Source of the DNA: Ardenticatenaceae bacterium
GTDB lineage: Bacteria > Chloroflexota > Anaerolineae > Promineifilales > Promineifilaceae
DNA: 64,000 nt
Assembly (NCBI GenBank): GCA_020634235.1
Contig: JACKCB010000002.1
Span: 806,001-870,000, forward strand
Direction of reading: 5' to 3'
Below, one piece after another: positions 33,098 through 43,677 of this stretch (the first letter of the stretch is position 1; each line of letters opens with the position of its first letter). A program made the position numbers and the translations under genes. The notes under the pieces are model-generated. The model was not told where the DNA came from. It worked only from the letters and a program-made list of their open reading frames with translations, and did no database searches.

Positions 33098-34663
33098 ATG
33101 ATCCCCACCAAGCACGACACTATCATTGTTCTGGACTTCGGGTCCCAATATTCACAGCTCATCGCCCGGCGCGTGCGCGAGGCCAACGTCTACTGCCGTA
33201 TGTACTCCTGGCGCACCGACCCGGCCGAGGTCATGGCCTGGCAGCCCAAAGGCTTCATCCTGAGCGGCGGGCCAAACAGCGTATACGACGCGGGCGCCCC
33301 CACCCTGCCCGCCTACGTGCTAGAAAGCGGTCTGCCCGTCCTGGGCATCTGCTACGGCATGCAGCTCCTGGCCCACCACCTGGGCGGCCGCGTGGCCAGG
33401 AGCCAGAAGCGCGAATATGGCCCGGCCGTGCTGCATCTGGACGTACCTGATAACCCGCTGTTCTTCAACTGGAGCTTTGCCCTGGATGAACGGCAGGTCT
33501 GGATGAGCCACGGCGACAAGGTCGAAGCGCTCCCGGCCGGGTTCCAACCCCTGGCCCACACCGCCAACTCCCCCCTGGCCGCCGCCGCCGACCCCGCCCG
33601 CCGTTACTACGCCGTGCAGTTCCACCCCGAAGTCGTCCACTCCACCCAGGGCCGGCAGTTGCTGGGCAACTTCGTCCACCAGATCTGCGCCTGTGGGGCC
33701 GACTGGACCCCGGCCAGCTTCATCGAAGAAGAAATCGTGAACATCCGGCAGCAAGTTGGCCCCGGCCGGGTCGTCCTCGGCCTCAGCGGGGGCGTCGACT
33801 CCTCCGTCGCCGCCGCCCTCATCCACCGCGCCATCGGCGACCAACTCACCTGCATCTTTGTAGACCACGGCCTGCTGCGCAAAGGAGAAACCCTACAAGT
33901 AATCGAAGCCTTCCAGCGCGAGCAAGGCATCAAACTCATCGCCGTCAACGCCATCGAAGAATACCTGGAAGCCCTCTCCGGCAACACCGACCCCGAACAG
34001 AAACGGCGCATCATCGGCGAGAAATTCATCCGCATCTTCGAGCGCGAAGCCCGCAAACTGGGCCAGATCGACTTCCTGGCCCAGGGCACCATCTACCCCG
34101 ACGTCATCGAGAGCGCCACCAAAGACAAGCCCGACGCCCACACCATCAAAACCCACCACAACGTCGGTGGCCTGCCCGACGACATGCAGTTTCAGCTTGT
34201 GGAACCCCTGCGCGAACTCTTCAAAGACGAAGTCCGGCAAATCGGCAGCATGCTCGGCCTGCCCGACCACATCATCTGGCGGCAGCCCTTCCCCGGCCCC
34301 GGCCTGGCCATTCGCTGCCTGGGCGACCTGACCTGGGAACGGCTGGAACGGCTGCGGCAGGCCGACGCCATCCTGATAGAAGAGCTGCACAGCGCCGACA
34401 TGCTGCGCGGCGATACCCAGCAAGCCTTTGCCGTCCTGCTGCCCGTCAAAAGCGTCGGCGTCATGGGCGATGGCCGGACCTACGAAGAGGTTATCGCCAT
34501 CCGCGCCGTTACCACCGAAGATTTCATGACGGCCGATTGGGCCCGCCTGCCCTACGACCTGCTGGCCCACCTCAGCCGCCGCATCGTCAACGAGGTCGCC
34601 GGCGTCAACCGTGTTGTCTACGACATCACTTCCAAACCACCGGGCACCATTGAGTGGGAATAG
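33098..34663 (+). CDS. guaA: GMP synthase (glutamine-hydrolysing)
   Basis: 521 residues from the ATG at 33098, behind AGGAG; the frame is open from 32975. The N-terminal class I glutamine amidotransferase domain has C85 in LGICYGMQ and H176/E178 in QFHPEVVHS. The ATP-pyrophosphatase domain has SGGVDSS (230-236), and the C-terminal dimerisation domain ends [18 protein letters not shown]. It converts XMP to GMP, the last step of guanine nucleotide synthesis. PurA, the adenine branch enzyme, lies 4.5 kb downstream on the same strand. Confidence 0.97.
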   Translation: MIPTKHDTIIVLDFGSQYSQLIARRVREANVYCRMYSWRTDPAEVMAWQPKGFILSGGPNSVYDAGAPTLPAYVLESGLPVLGICYGMQLLAHHLGGRVARSQKREYGPAVLHLDVPDNPLFFNWSFALDERQVWMSHGDKVEALPAGFQPLAHTANSPLAAAADPARRYYAVQFHPEVVHSTQGRQLLGNFVHQICACGADWTPASFIEEEIVNIRQQVGPGRVVLGLSGGVDSSVAAALIHRAIGDQLTCIFVDHGLLRKGETLQVIEAFQREQGIKLIAVNAIEEYLEALSGNTDPEQKRRIIGEKFIRIFEREARKLGQIDFLAQGTIYPDVIESATKDKPDAHTIKTHHNVGGLPDDMQFQLVEPLRELFKDEVRQIGSMLGLPDHIIWRQPFPGPGLAIRCLGDLTWERLERLRQADAILIEELHSADMLRGDTQQAFAVLLPVKSVGVMGDGRTYEEVIAIRAVTTEDFMTADWARLPYDLLAHLSRRIVNEVAGVNRVVYDITSKPPGTIEWE

Positions 34664-34808
34664 CCCCCCGGCCGGGGCGCAGTCCTTCCCAATTACCGCC
34701 AAACCACTCCCTGAACCCCAACTCGCTGCAACGTTGGCTAATGATTCCCGTAATGTAGGGTGTAAGCAAATATCATCTGCCTTTAACTTTCCAAATTGGA
34801 GGGAAAAC

Positions 34809-35792
34809 ATGGAATACGGAAAAATCTTCTCACGGGCCTGGAACATCTGCTGGAATCACAAATTCCTGTTCCTGCTGGGCTTTCTGGCCATCCTGGGCAC
34901 CGGCGGCAGCGGATCTAGCGGCAACGCCAACTACAGCTTCGACCAGCAAGATCTGCCCTTCGCACCCAACGGCACAGTCTCCCCTGAGTTCGCTCAGAAC
35001 ATCGAGCAGCTCCTGACCGCTGCCATCCCTATCTTCATTGGCCTGGCCTGCGCCGGCGTCTTCATCGGCATCGCCCTGTGGCTCATTCGCCTCGCCGCCC
35101 AGGCCGGCATGATCAAAGCCGCGGCCGAGATTGATGAGGGGCACAAGATGTCGCTGGGCCAGGCCTTTTCCGCCGGCCTGAAATACCTGCCCCGCTTCAT
35201 GGGCCTGAACCTGGTGCTGTACCTGCCGCTGATCCTCCTGGTCATTGTGGCCATGATTGGGGTCTTCATGAGCTTCGGCGCGGCCATCGCCGCCGCCGTC
35301 ACCGGCAGCTCGCCCGACAGCGTTAACACAGGTCTTGGCGCGGGCTTCGGCATTGTCGCCTTGTGCATGGCCGCCCTGGCCTGCCTGGCCATTCCCCTGG
35401 GCCTGCTGGTCACCCTGCTGTACCCCTTTGCCATGCGCAGCGCGGTGCTGGAAGAGCAGGGTGTCATCGACAGCGTGCGCCGTGGCTGGAAAATTCTGTC
35501 GCAGAATATCGGCGAGACATTGGTACTGGTTCTGCTCTACTTCGGCATTGGCCTGGCCGTGGGTTTTGTCACCACCCTGGTTATGCTGCCCTTCCTGGCC
35601 ATCTTCGCCCTACCAACCGTGTTCGACCTGCTCAGCGAGCAGACATTGGATGCCGGCAACCTGATTGTCTTCATCGTCGGGGGCGCAATTATGGCCATCA
35701 TCGGCACTGTGGTGCAGTCGATCTGGACTACCTTCCGCTCCGTGAGTTTTACCCTGGCCTATAAGGAATTTATGCTAAGAACGGTAAAATAG
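34809..35792 (+). CDS. Polytopic membrane protein (copy 1 of a paralogous pair)
   Basis: 327 residues from the ATG at 34809, behind GGAGGGAAAAC. It begins MEYGKIFSRAWNICWNHKFL and has about five hydrophobic segments: 17-32 and then around 75-97, 133-160, 180-207 and 240-300. AVLEEQGVIDSVRRGWKIL lies between the later ones. This layout matches uncharacterised membrane proteins resembling the membrane domain of glycerophosphodiester phosphodiesterases. The next gene encodes a related protein. Function is unknown. Confidence 0.8.
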   Translation: MEYGKIFSRAWNICWNHKFLFLLGFLAILGTGGSGSSGNANYSFDQQDLPFAPNGTVSPEFAQNIEQLLTAAIPIFIGLACAGVFIGIALWLIRLAAQAGMIKAAAEIDEGHKMSLGQAFSAGLKYLPRFMGLNLVLYLPLILLVIVAMIGVFMSFGAAIAAAVTGSSPDSVNTGLGAGFGIVALCMAALACLAIPLGLLVTLLYPFAMRSAVLEEQGVIDSVRRGWKILSQNIGETLVLVLLYFGIGLAVGFVTTLVMLPFLAIFALPTVFDLLSEQTLDAGNLIVFIVGGAIMAIIGTVVQSIWTTFRSVSFTLAYKEFMLRTVK

Positions 35793-35817
35793 TGTCGTGA
35801 TGCGGCATGCCTGGTTG

Positions 35818-35852
35818 AAAGTAGAGACGTTGCCCGGCAGCGTCTCTACTTT
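35818..35852. terminator. Hairpin between the two membrane-protein genes
   Basis: Arms AAAGTAGAGACG (35818-35829) and CGTCTCTACTTT (35841-35852), with partial pairing inside the 11-base loop. It lies 26 bp after the first gene's stop. Confidence 0.75.
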
Positions 35853-35902
35853 CCGTTTATGGCCGGGGCCTGGCCTGGCTGGCTTGGTGCAGGTAAAACA
35901 TT

Positions 35903-36841
35903 GTGGATTACGGGCAATTATTGAGTGAAGGGGCGCGCCTGCTGCGCCACCAACGGATTCTATGGCTGTTTGGGCTGCTGGCGGTCCTGGGCACCGGCGT
36001 GAGCAGCCTGGTTACCCGCCTGGTCATTCGCCCGCAGCTAGACCCGGCCTTGCTAAACGGCTGGCTGGCCAACTGGCCCCCGGCCGGGGCCAACCTGGCG
36101 CTCTGGTTACTGCTCATCTTTGTTGCCGGCCTGCTGTTGTGGCTGCTCAACGCCCTGGCCGAAGCCGGCCTCATCTACAGCGTGCGCGCCGCCCAAGCAG
36201 GGCGCGCCGTCCCCGGCCGGGACGCCTGGGCCACCGCCTGGCGCTACCTCGCCCGCTTCATCGCCGTCGACACCCTCCTCTTCCTCCCCCTCTTCCTCAT
36301 CGCCCTGCTCCTGCTGCTGCTGGGCAGCGGCCTCTTCATCGCCTTCGTCCTCGGCATAGACCGGGCTGTGCTGGATATTAACCAGGCCCTCGCCCTGCTC
36401 GGCAGCGGCAGCCTGCTCTGCCTGCTGCCCCTACTCTGCCTCTCCGGTCCCACCCTGCTGCTAATTCTACTCTTCCGCCTGCTGGCCTTTCGCGCCGTGG
36501 TGCTAGACAACCTGGACACGCGCCACAGCCTGCGGGCGGCCTGGCAGCAAATGCGCCGCCACCCTCTACCCATCCTCATCATCGCCGCCCTGCTGTGGGG
36601 CATTGGTCGCATGGTTGGCCTGGTAGTTGGCCTGATCACCCTGCCCCTCGACTTCCTGAGCGCCACCTCGCTGCTGGCCGTGCTCACCGGCCGGGCCGCC
36701 CCGGCCGGGCTGTCTCCCCTGCTCATCGTTGGCAGCCTTTTCCTCACCCTGCTCACCCTCCTGGTCGCCGCCGCCCTGCACGCCTACAGCGCCACCGTCT
36801 GGACCCTGGCCTATTCGGCCATGAGAGAGGGAGATGAGTGA
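35903..36841 (+). CDS. Polytopic membrane protein (copy 2 of a paralogous pair)
   Basis: 312 residues from a GTG at 35903. It begins MDYGQLLSEGARLLRHQRIL with LWLFGLLAVLGTG, paralleling copy 1 (FLFLLGFLAILGTG). It shares the later AVVLDNLDTRHSLRAAWQQM segment, corresponding to AVLEEQGVIDSVRRGWKI. Several membrane helices are predicted. The two copies appear related by old duplication. The hyuA gene begins 25 bp after its stop. Confidence 0.78.
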   Translation: MDYGQLLSEGARLLRHQRILWLFGLLAVLGTGVSSLVTRLVIRPQLDPALLNGWLANWPPAGANLALWLLLIFVAGLLLWLLNALAEAGLIYSVRAAQAGRAVPGRDAWATAWRYLARFIAVDTLLFLPLFLIALLLLLLGSGLFIAFVLGIDRAVLDINQALALLGSGSLLCLLPLLCLSGPTLLLILLFRLLAFRAVVLDNLDTRHSLRAAWQQMRRHPLPILIIAALLWGIGRMVGLVVGLITLPLDFLSATSLLAVLTGRAAPAGLSPLLIVGSLFLTLLTLLVAAALHAYSATVWTLAYSAMREGDE

Positions 36842-36865
36842 GTGAAGGGGTGAGAGGGTGAGGAG

Positions 36866-38992
36866 GTGAAGAATGCGGATAAGGAACAGCCGGTTAGCAA
36901 CATGAACACAGACACCACGCAGCACGAATCACGCGACACACAACATGCAGCCTCCACCCCGCCCCTCGGCGTGGACACCGGCGGCACCTTCACCGACTTT
37001 GTCTGGCTGGATGAGACCGGCCGGTGGCACATCCACAAACAGCTCAGCACCCCGCAAGACCCCTCGGCGGCCATCCTGGCCGGGCTGGCCCGGCTCGGCG
37101 TACCCGGCAGCGTCCCCCTCGTCCACGGCAGCACTGTCGCCACCAACGCCCTGCTAGAGCGGCGCGGCGCGCGCACGGCGCTCATCGCCACCGCCGGCTT
37201 CAGCGACGTCCTGGCCATCGGCCGGCAAAATCGCCCCGACCTGTACGCCCTGGTGCCGCAAAAACCACCGCCGCTGGTCCCCGGCCGGTGGCGCTTTGGC
37301 GTCGCTGAACGGGTCACCGCCCAGGGGGAAATTCTGCAACCCCTGGACCCGGCCGGGCTGCCCCCCATCCTGGCCCAACTCCTCAACGACCAGATCGAGT
37401 CAGTCGCCATCTGCCTCCTCTTCGCCTTCCACCGGCCGGAACACGAGCAAGCCATCCGCGATTGGCTGGCGGCGCGCACCAGCGGCCTGCACTTCTCCCT
37501 CTCCAGCGAGATTCTGCCCGAATACCGTGAATACGAGCGCACTGCCACCACCGTCATCAACGCCTACGTCGCCCCCCTCATGGCCCGCTACCTACAGCGG
37601 CTGGCCGACGGCGTGGCCCCCCGGCCGGTGCGCGTCATGCAAAGCAACGGCGGCATCATCAGCGCCAGCCTGGCCGGGGCACAAGCCGCCCGCACCGTCT
37701 TGTCCGGCCCGGCCGGGGGCGTGGTTGGCGCGCGCTTTGTCGCCGGGCAAGCCGGCCACGACCAGATCATCACCTTCGACATGGGCGGCACCAGCACCGA
37801 CGTCGCCCTCTGCCCCGGCCGGCTGCCCACCACCACCCAGGGCGAGATCGGCGACCTGCCCCTGCGCCTGCCCATCATCGACATCCACACCGTGGGCGCG
37901 GGCGGCGGCAGCCTGGCCTACGTAGACGCCGGCGGTGCGCTGCACGCCGGGCCGCAGAGCGCCGGAGCCAACCCCGGCCCCGCCTGCTACAACCTGCCCA
38001 ACGCCGCCCCCCTGCCCCCCCTCCCGGCCGGGCCGCCCCCTTCCGGCAGCACCACCACCGACGCCAACCTGGTGCTGGGCCGGCTAGACGCCGGCCACTT
38101 CCTGGGCGGCGCCATGCCCCTAAACCTGCCCCGTGCCCGCGCCGCCCTGGCCCAACTGGCCAGCGACATGGACCTGGCCACCCCCGAACTGGCCGCCTGG
38201 GGCGTGATCCAGGTGGCCAACGCCACCATGGAGCGGGCCATTCGCCGCATTTCGGTAGAGCGGGGTTACGACCCGCGCCAGTTCACCCTGGTGGCCTTTG
38301 GCGGGGCCGGCCCGCTGCACGCCTGCGAACTGGCCGAACGGCTGCAAATTCCGCGCGTGCTGGTGCCGGCCGTGCCCGGCGTGCTCTCCGCCCTGGGCAT
38401 GCTGGCCGCCGCCCCTACCAAAGATTACTCGCAAACGGTGATGTGGCGCGTAACTGCCTGGGACACCAGCACCAGCGCCCGGCTGGCCCAGGCCTTCGCG
38501 CCGCTGCTAGCCCGCGCCCAAACGGAGATGGCTCAGGAAGGAATTGACCCGGCCGGGGTTGTCTATCAGCACACCTGCGACATGCGCTACGCCGGCCAAT
38601 CCCACGAGCTGACCATCCCCCACACCCCAGGTGCCGAGCTACCGGCCGCCTTCCATGCCGCCCACCAGCGCCGCTACGGCTACCAGCGGCCAGCCGCCGC
38701 CATAGAAATTGTAACCATCCGGCTAACGGCGGTGGCCCAAACGCCCCGGCCGGGACTAACCCGCGCCCCCCTGGCCACGCCCGATGCCGCCGCCGCCGTC
38801 ACCGGCCACAAAGCAGCCTGGTTTGGGCAGCAGCCCCTCAGCGCCGCCCTCTACAACCGGGAACTGCTCCGGCCGGGGAACCAGTTCAGCGGGCCGGCCA
38901 TTATCTTCCAATACGACACCACCACCGTCCTGCCGCCGGGCTGGCAGGCCAACGTAGACCAATTCGGCAACCTGTTACTGCGTCACCACTGA
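36866..38992 (+). CDS. hyuA: Hydantoinase/oxoprolinase HyuA-family subunit
   Basis: 708 residues from GTG at 36866, or 696 from the ATG at 36902; the start is uncertain. The actin-like ATPase signature GVDTGGTFTD lies near the N-terminus. It is followed by HGSTVATNALLERRGARTAL, the conserved block MQSNGGIISASLAG with VLSGPAGGVVGA, ITFDMGGTSTDVALCPG, and GGAGPLHACELAE. HyuA subunits pair with HyuB for ATP-dependent ring opening or carboxylation of hydantoin-type, 5-oxoproline or acetone-type substrates. No hyuB is adjacent; purA follows. Coding is unusually dense in the CCGGCCGGG palindrome. Confidence 0.9.
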   Translation: MKNADKEQPVSNMNTDTTQHESRDTQHAASTPPLGVDTGGTFTDFVWLDETGRWHIHKQLSTPQDPSAAILAGLARLGVPGSVPLVHGSTVATNALLERRGARTALIATAGFSDVLAIGRQNRPDLYALVPQKPPPLVPGRWRFGVAERVTAQGEILQPLDPAGLPPILAQLLNDQIESVAICLLFAFHRPEHEQAIRDWLAARTSGLHFSLSSEILPEYREYERTATTVINAYVAPLMARYLQRLADGVAPRPVRVMQSNGGIISASLAGAQAARTVLSGPAGGVVGARFVAGQAGHDQIITFDMGGTSTDVALCPGRLPTTTQGEIGDLPLRLPIIDIHTVGAGGGSLAYVDAGGALHAGPQSAGANPGPACYNLPNAAPLPPLPAGPPPSGSTTTDANLVLGRLDAGHFLGGAMPLNLPRARAALAQLASDMDLATPELAAWGVIQVANATMERAIRRISVERGYDPRQFTLVAFGGAGPLHACELAERLQIPRVLVPAVPGVLSALGMLAAAPTKDYSQTVMWRVTAWDTSTSARLAQAFAPLLARAQTEMAQEGIDPAGVVYQHTCDMRYAGQSHELTIPHTPGAELPAAFHAAHQRRYGYQRPAAAIEIVTIRLTAVAQTPRPGLTRAPLATPDAAAAVTGHKAAWFGQQPLSAALYNRELLRPGNQFSGPAIIFQYDTTTVLPPGWQANVDQFGNLLLRHH

Positions 38993-39004
38993 TTTTGCTA
39001 TAAT
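38975..39004 (+). promoter_or_regulatory. Promoter of purA
   Basis: TTACTG at 38975-38980 and extended -10 TGCTATAAT with TATAAT at 38999-39004, spacing 18 bp, partly inside the end of hyuA and 134 bp before the purA start. Confidence 0.6.
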
Positions 39005-39137
39005 CGCCAACGTTCAGCCAGTCAGCAAATCAGCCGATTCGTTGCCGCCAGTGAGGCCACTGCCGGAGCCTGTCTAAGGCAGCATGGGATTCAACAAGCC
39101 CGGCCCTCGACCGGCCTGCGCGTTGTAAGGAGACATT

Positions 39138-40430
39138 ATGCCAGTAGATATCGTGATTGGCGCCCAGTGGGGCGATGAAGGCAAAGGGCGGATTACCGAC
39201 CTCATGGCAGCCAAAGCGGATGTGGTGGCCCGTTACAGCGGCGGCGACAATGCCGGCCACACCGTCACCATTGGGGAGGCAATTTTCAAGCTGCACCTCA
39301 TTCCGTCGGGCATCATTCACCCGGGGGTCATCTGCCTTATTGGCAATGGCGTCGTCCTCAACCCCCAGGTCTTGCTGCGTGAAATGGATGGGCTGGCCGC
39401 GCGCGGCGTGGACGTCAGTCCCGCCCGCCTGAAGATCAGCCGCAGCGCGCACCTCATTACCCCGGCCCACATCGCCCTGGACAAGGCCGACGAGGCCCTG
39501 CGCGGCGGGGATGCCATTGGCACCACCCAGCGTGGCATTGGCCCGGCCTACCGTGACAAGACCGGCCGGGTAGGGCTGCGAGCCAGCCTGCTGGCCGATC
39601 CCGAAGCACTGGCCGACGCCGTGCACGCCCACGTGGTCGAGAAGAACCGCGTGCTGACCCAACTGTACGGGCAGCCGGCCCTGGATGCCGCCCAGGTGGC
39701 CGCCGGCTTTGCCGCCTACGCCCGCCGCCTGGCCCCCCATCTAACCGATGGCGCCCAGCTCCTGGATGAGGCCCTGCGTGGCGGCCAGAAAGTGCTGGCC
39801 GAAGGCGCACAAGGCACCCTGCTAGACCTGGACCACGGCACCTACCCCTTTGTCACCAGCTCCTACCCCACCGCTGGCGGGGCGCTGGTGGGACTGGGCA
39901 TTGGTCCCAGGGTGATCGGGCGGATTGTGGGCGTGGCCAAGGCATTCACCAGCCGGGTAGGCAGCGGTCCCTTCCCCAGCGAATTGGCCGGTGAGATGGC
40001 CCTGCGCCTGCGTGGCACCGGCGAGAATCCCTGGGATGAGTATGGCACCACCACGGGCCGGCCGCGCCGCGTGGGCTGGCTGGACATTGTTATCTTGCGC
40101 CATGCGCTACGGGTTAACAGCCTGACCGAGCTGGCCCTGACCAAGCTGGACATCCTCAGCGGGCTGCCGGAGATCCCGGTTTGTGTGGCCTACGAGCTGG
40201 ACGGGGCACGAGTGACGTACTTCCCCTCTGACCTGGCGCAGTTGGGGCGCGCCCGGCCGGTGTATGAGACGCTGCCGGGCTGGGAACAAGATATCACCGG
40301 GATGCGCCACAAGCGCGCACTGCCGGCCAATGCCCGCCGCTACATCGAGTTTGTCGCCGACATGACGGGCACGCCGGTGAGCATGGTCTCGGTGGGGCCA
40401 GACCGGCAGCAGGTGATTATTGAGGCGTAA
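39138..40430 (+). CDS. purA: Adenylosuccinate synthetase
   Basis: 430 residues, normal length. Signature IGAQWGDEGKGRITD with the catalytic Asp and His GGDNAGHTV, TTQRGIGPAYRDK, GAQGTLLDLDHGTYPFVTSS and TTGRPRRVGWLD. It joins IMP and aspartate using GTP, the first step from IMP to AMP. A GTAAGGAG sequence precedes the ATG, and the gene has its own likely promoter at the end of hyuA. It converges on the ATPase/kinase pair. Confidence 0.97.
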   Translation: MPVDIVIGAQWGDEGKGRITDLMAAKADVVARYSGGDNAGHTVTIGEAIFKLHLIPSGIIHPGVICLIGNGVVLNPQVLLREMDGLAARGVDVSPARLKISRSAHLITPAHIALDKADEALRGGDAIGTTQRGIGPAYRDKTGRVGLRASLLADPEALADAVHAHVVEKNRVLTQLYGQPALDAAQVAAGFAAYARRLAPHLTDGAQLLDEALRGGQKVLAEGAQGTLLDLDHGTYPFVTSSYPTAGGALVGLGIGPRVIGRIVGVAKAFTSRVGSGPFPSELAGEMALRLRGTGENPWDEYGTTTGRPRRVGWLDIVILRHALRVNSLTELALTKLDILSGLPEIPVCVAYELDGARVTYFPSDLAQLGRARPVYETLPGWEQDITGMRHKRALPANARRYIEFVADMTGTPVSMVSVGPDRQQVIIEA

Positions 40431-40446
40431 GGTGCTGTGACCTGTC

Positions 40447-43400
40447 TCAGGTCCCCGGCCGGGTGCGGGTCACCCAAAGGCGGATCAGGTCCACCTTGAA
40501 GCGGTACAACAGGTTCTGGCTGCCCTGGGCGGCCAGAATATCCCTATCCACCAGGCTTTGCAGCGCCCGTTCCCAGCGGTCGTCCGATTCATAGCCCAGG
40601 TCTACCAGGCAGGCGCGCAGTTTGGCCACCCCGGCCGGGTCAGGCCCGGTCAGCAGCTCGCTCAACCCTCGCAGCACCGCCCGCTCCTCCGCCGTTGACT
40701 CCGCCCAAATATACTTAAAGTGCGCCTCGCCCCGCTCCACAATCCGCTCCAGCACCTGAGCCACGTCCGCCACTGTCAGGTAACTGCGCGCCGTCTCATT
40801 GTGGTAAACCATCGTCTCGTGCAGCACCAACTGGGTGAAGTAGGGGTGCCCGGCCGTCATGGCCATGATGTGTTCCATAGCCAGCGGATCATACTCCACG
40901 TTATAGCCCGCAATAGGCTCCTCCATCAAGCGGTGCACCTCCTGCTTGCTAAGGAAAGTGATCGGCTTGTAAGCGGCAATATTGAACAGCACCGACCAAT
41001 ACGCCGCGCCCAGCGCCTCCAACTTGTGCGTGCCCGAAAAGACAAAATCCACCCTTTCCTCATGCTGCATCAGGTTGCGCAAAAAGTGAAAAATCGTCGG
41101 CTGTAGGTGGCCATCTTCTACCCGTCGCTGCAGCTCCTCAAATTCGTCAAACATCAGCAGCAGGTTCTTGTCGCCCAGGGCCGGGTATAGGCCGCGCAGA
41201 AAACGGGCGCGGAAGAAGAACTCCGGCGACTCCTCGAAGTCGCTGCGCGGCGGCAAAGGGACCTGTACGCCGTGATCCTCCAGGGCAAACACGATGTCGT
41301 CGGCAATGGAGTAGAGAAAATCGACCTCCCCCCGCGCCGGCTTGCCCTGCATGTCAATCAGCACCCCGTAGTGCGTGCCCGACATGACGTGCCCCAGGCG
41401 GTACAGCACTGAGGTTTTGCCGGTCCGCCGCTGCCCGTGCAAGATGATGACGTTGTTCTGGTGCGTGCCCAGCAGATTCTCGCGGATGAAGTCGAACACA
41501 TCTTGCCGCCCCACAAAGACGTCGTCTGTCTTGAGCGGCGTGCCGGTGACGTAGGGGATCGGGAAGATGCGTTGGAACGGCTTGTCGGGCGCAACAAACT
41601 CCACCACATCGGCAAAATCCAGCCGCCGTTCGGCGTCGACGGCGTCATCGTAGCTAACCTGCCAGGCGATGCGCAGCCGCCGGGCGTTGTTCACCGGCCG
41701 CACCGCCAGGCTGACCTGCCGCGTCTCGGCCGGGGGCAGGATTTCTATGACCTGGTCGTGGCTCTCTTCTAGCAGGTAATCACTCCCCGGCCGGAGCGAC
41801 AACCGCACCTTCTGAGCCACATTCAACCCCTTGTTGGTCACTTCAAACAGCAGCAGCACCCGGCCGGTGGGCGAACTCTGCTTCGTCTGCAAGGCGCAAA
41901 CCACATCCGCCCGCCCCTTCAACTGCTTGATCGCCTTGAGCACAATCCCCTGCCAGTGGTCCAGCACATGGCCCAACGCCGCCGCCTCCGGCATGTGTCC
42001 CTGGGCCATCTCCATGTTCACAAAACGCTGGGCGTCGTGAATCGCTTCCAGCGCATTTTCCAGAAAAATAAGGTGGGTAGGCAGGTCATCTACCAGCGTC
42101 AGTTTGTGCAGTTCAGCCACAATGCGCCCCACCAGGCGCACACTTTGGGCCATAAGCGGGGGCAGGGTGGCGGTGTGCTGCTGCGGCGGCTCATCAATGG
42201 TAACAATCTGCTCCAGGGTGCGGGCCGTGAGTACATCGTGGAACGTGGCATACACCCGGCCGATGTCGTCTGCCCACCGCCACTCCGGGTGCCCGGCCAG
42301 GATTTCCTGGATGGCAACCGAGGTGGCCACGTGATCTTCAGAGTTGCGGCTGGTGGCCAGCGTGTGATAGGCCGCGGCCAACCGGGCCACGTCTGGCTGG
42401 GTGCGGTAGGCAGACACCGCCAGGTGGGCCAGCACGTCATAGGCTTCCCGGTTATGGGTGAACAGTTCGTAGAGGGCCGAAACCAGCTCGGCCGGGGTGC
42501 GCTGCACGCGCCGCCACAGCCGGGCGGCGACGTCCACCGGCCGGGGACGGAGCAGCGGCACCACCACCCCATAACCAACCCCTTGCAGCACCCCCAAGAC
42601 AACGCCCACCAGCACGGCAATAACCAGGAACCCCCAGGCAAAGGCAAAAACCGTGGCCACGTAAAAGCGCCCCGATTCAATCAGCGCCGGCGAGATGATG
42701 CCGGTGCCCAATTCGCCCAGCCGGTAGGTCTGAAAGGGCACCAGGGCCACATACAGGTAAATAATGCGCGCAATTGACGCGAACCAGGAGATAAAGATAA
42801 TGACTGCCGCCAAAACCACACTGCGCACCCGCGCCCCAAAGCGCGAAGAGGGATTGCGCAAAAAACCAACAACCAGCGCGCCAAAGCCAATCAGGGTCAG
42901 GTTCACCAGGGGGGAGATGAAGGGCAGCGACTGGGTCACCGCGCCGGGCATCATGTTGCCCATCATGCTGCGCCGCATCAGGGCGGCCAGCTCCGGCCAA
43001 TCCTGCACCAGGTCCACGTAGAACTGGCCAAAGACGGTGGGCGTCAGCAAAATGCTGATAACCACCCCCACCACCATGCCCACCCACAGCGGGGATTCGT
43101 CGCCGGCAAACCATTGGCGGGGATGCTGCCCGGCGCGCAAAAGCTGGAACAGCCCCGGCCGGGGTGGAACCACCACATTCCGCCGCTGCCAGCCCACCAG
43201 CATCCCCTGCAGCGCGGCAATGGCCACCGCCACCAGCACCACCAGCTCCACCTGGACAATTCCGTTGCCCAAGACCCGCACCAGGGAGACCACTACCTCA
43301 TCTGGCGGCAGCGGATTGGCCGGCGTAGGCGGGAAATAGGGGGCCACAAGACCCATAGCATGCAGCGCGTTCAAGGGCGAGACCAGGGTCACATAGTAAA

Positions 43401-43677
43401 TGTAGCCAGCAAACGCGCCGGCAATGGTGCCCGACCATAAGCCGTCGCGCAGCCCCCGCGCCCCCGCCCGCTGGGCGGCCACAAAGCCAAAACCCAGGAG
43501 CGTGGGCAGGCCCACCCCGGCCGAGAGCATCAGCAGCACCCCGTGCCACAGGTCGCCGGCCACAGGCTCCCAATTGGGCAGCAGCGTGGGAGTTAGCAAG
43601 CTGATGGCCGGGTAGAGACTGGCCAGGCTCAACAGCAAACCGGCCAACACGCCCACCGTAAGTGAACGGCGAATCAC
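40447..43677 (-). CDS. Large membrane protein with CARDB-like and C-terminal AAA ATPase domains
   Basis: 1076 residues. About eight hydrophobic helices span residues 5-375, followed by a helical region (380-590). A beta-sandwich stretch at about 600-695 (VLLLFEVTNKGLNVAQKV, ILPPAETRQVSLAVRP) resembles a CARDB/Ig-like fold. The ATPase has VFVGRQDVFDFI, Walker A GQRRTGKTS (748-756) and Walker B LLMFDEFEE (844-847), then a winged-helix-like tail. Its ATPase resembles that of the upstream kinase protein, and the two genes overlap by 4 bp (ATGA). This suggests a membrane-anchored signalling partner of the kinase. The function is inferred only. Confidence 0.85.
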   Translation of the reverse strand: MIRRSLTVGVLAGLLLSLASLYPAISLLTPTLLPNWEPVAGDLWHGVLLMLSAGVGLPTLLGFGFVAAQRAGARGLRDGLWSGTIAGAFAGYIYYVTLVSPLNALHAMGLVAPYFPPTPANPLPPDEVVVSLVRVLGNGIVQVELVVLVAVAIAALQGMLVGWQRRNVVVPPRPGLFQLLRAGQHPRQWFAGDESPLWVGMVVGVVISILLTPTVFGQFYVDLVQDWPELAALMRRSMMGNMMPGAVTQSLPFISPLVNLTLIGFGALVVGFLRNPSSRFGARVRSVVLAAVIIFISWFASIARIIYLYVALVPFQTYRLGELGTGIISPALIESGRFYVATVFAFAWGFLVIAVLVGVVLGVLQGVGYGVVVPLLRPRPVDVAARLWRRVQRTPAELVSALYELFTHNREAYDVLAHLAVSAYRTQPDVARLAAAYHTLATSRNSEDHVATSVAIQEILAGHPEWRWADDIGRVYATFHDVLTARTLEQIVTIDEPPQQHTATLPPLMAQSVRLVGRIVAELHKLTLVDDLPTHLIFLENALEAIHDAQRFVNMEMAQGHMPEAAALGHVLDHWQGIVLKAIKQLKGRADVVCALQTKQSSPTGRVLLLFEVTNKGLNVAQKVRLSLRPGSDYLLEESHDQVIEILPPAETRQVSLAVRPVNNARRLRIAWQVSYDDAVDAERRLDFADVVEFVAPDKPFQRIFPIPYVTGTPLKTDDVFVGRQDVFDFIRENLLGTHQNNVIILHGQRRTGKTSVLYRLGHVMSGTHYGVLIDMQGKPARGEVDFLYSIADDIVFALEDHGVQVPLPPRSDFEESPEFFFRARFLRGLYPALGDKNLLLMFDEFEELQRRVEDGHLQPTIFHFLRNLMQHEERVDFVFSGTHKLEALGAAYWSVLFNIAAYKPITFLSKQEVHRLMEEPIAGYNVEYDPLAMEHIMAMTAGHPYFTQLVLHETMVYHNETARSYLTVADVAQVLERIVERGEAHFKYIWAESTAEERAVLRGLSELLTGPDPAGVAKLRACLVDLGYESDDRWERALQSLVDRDILAAQGSQNLLYRFKVDLIRLWVTRTRPGT

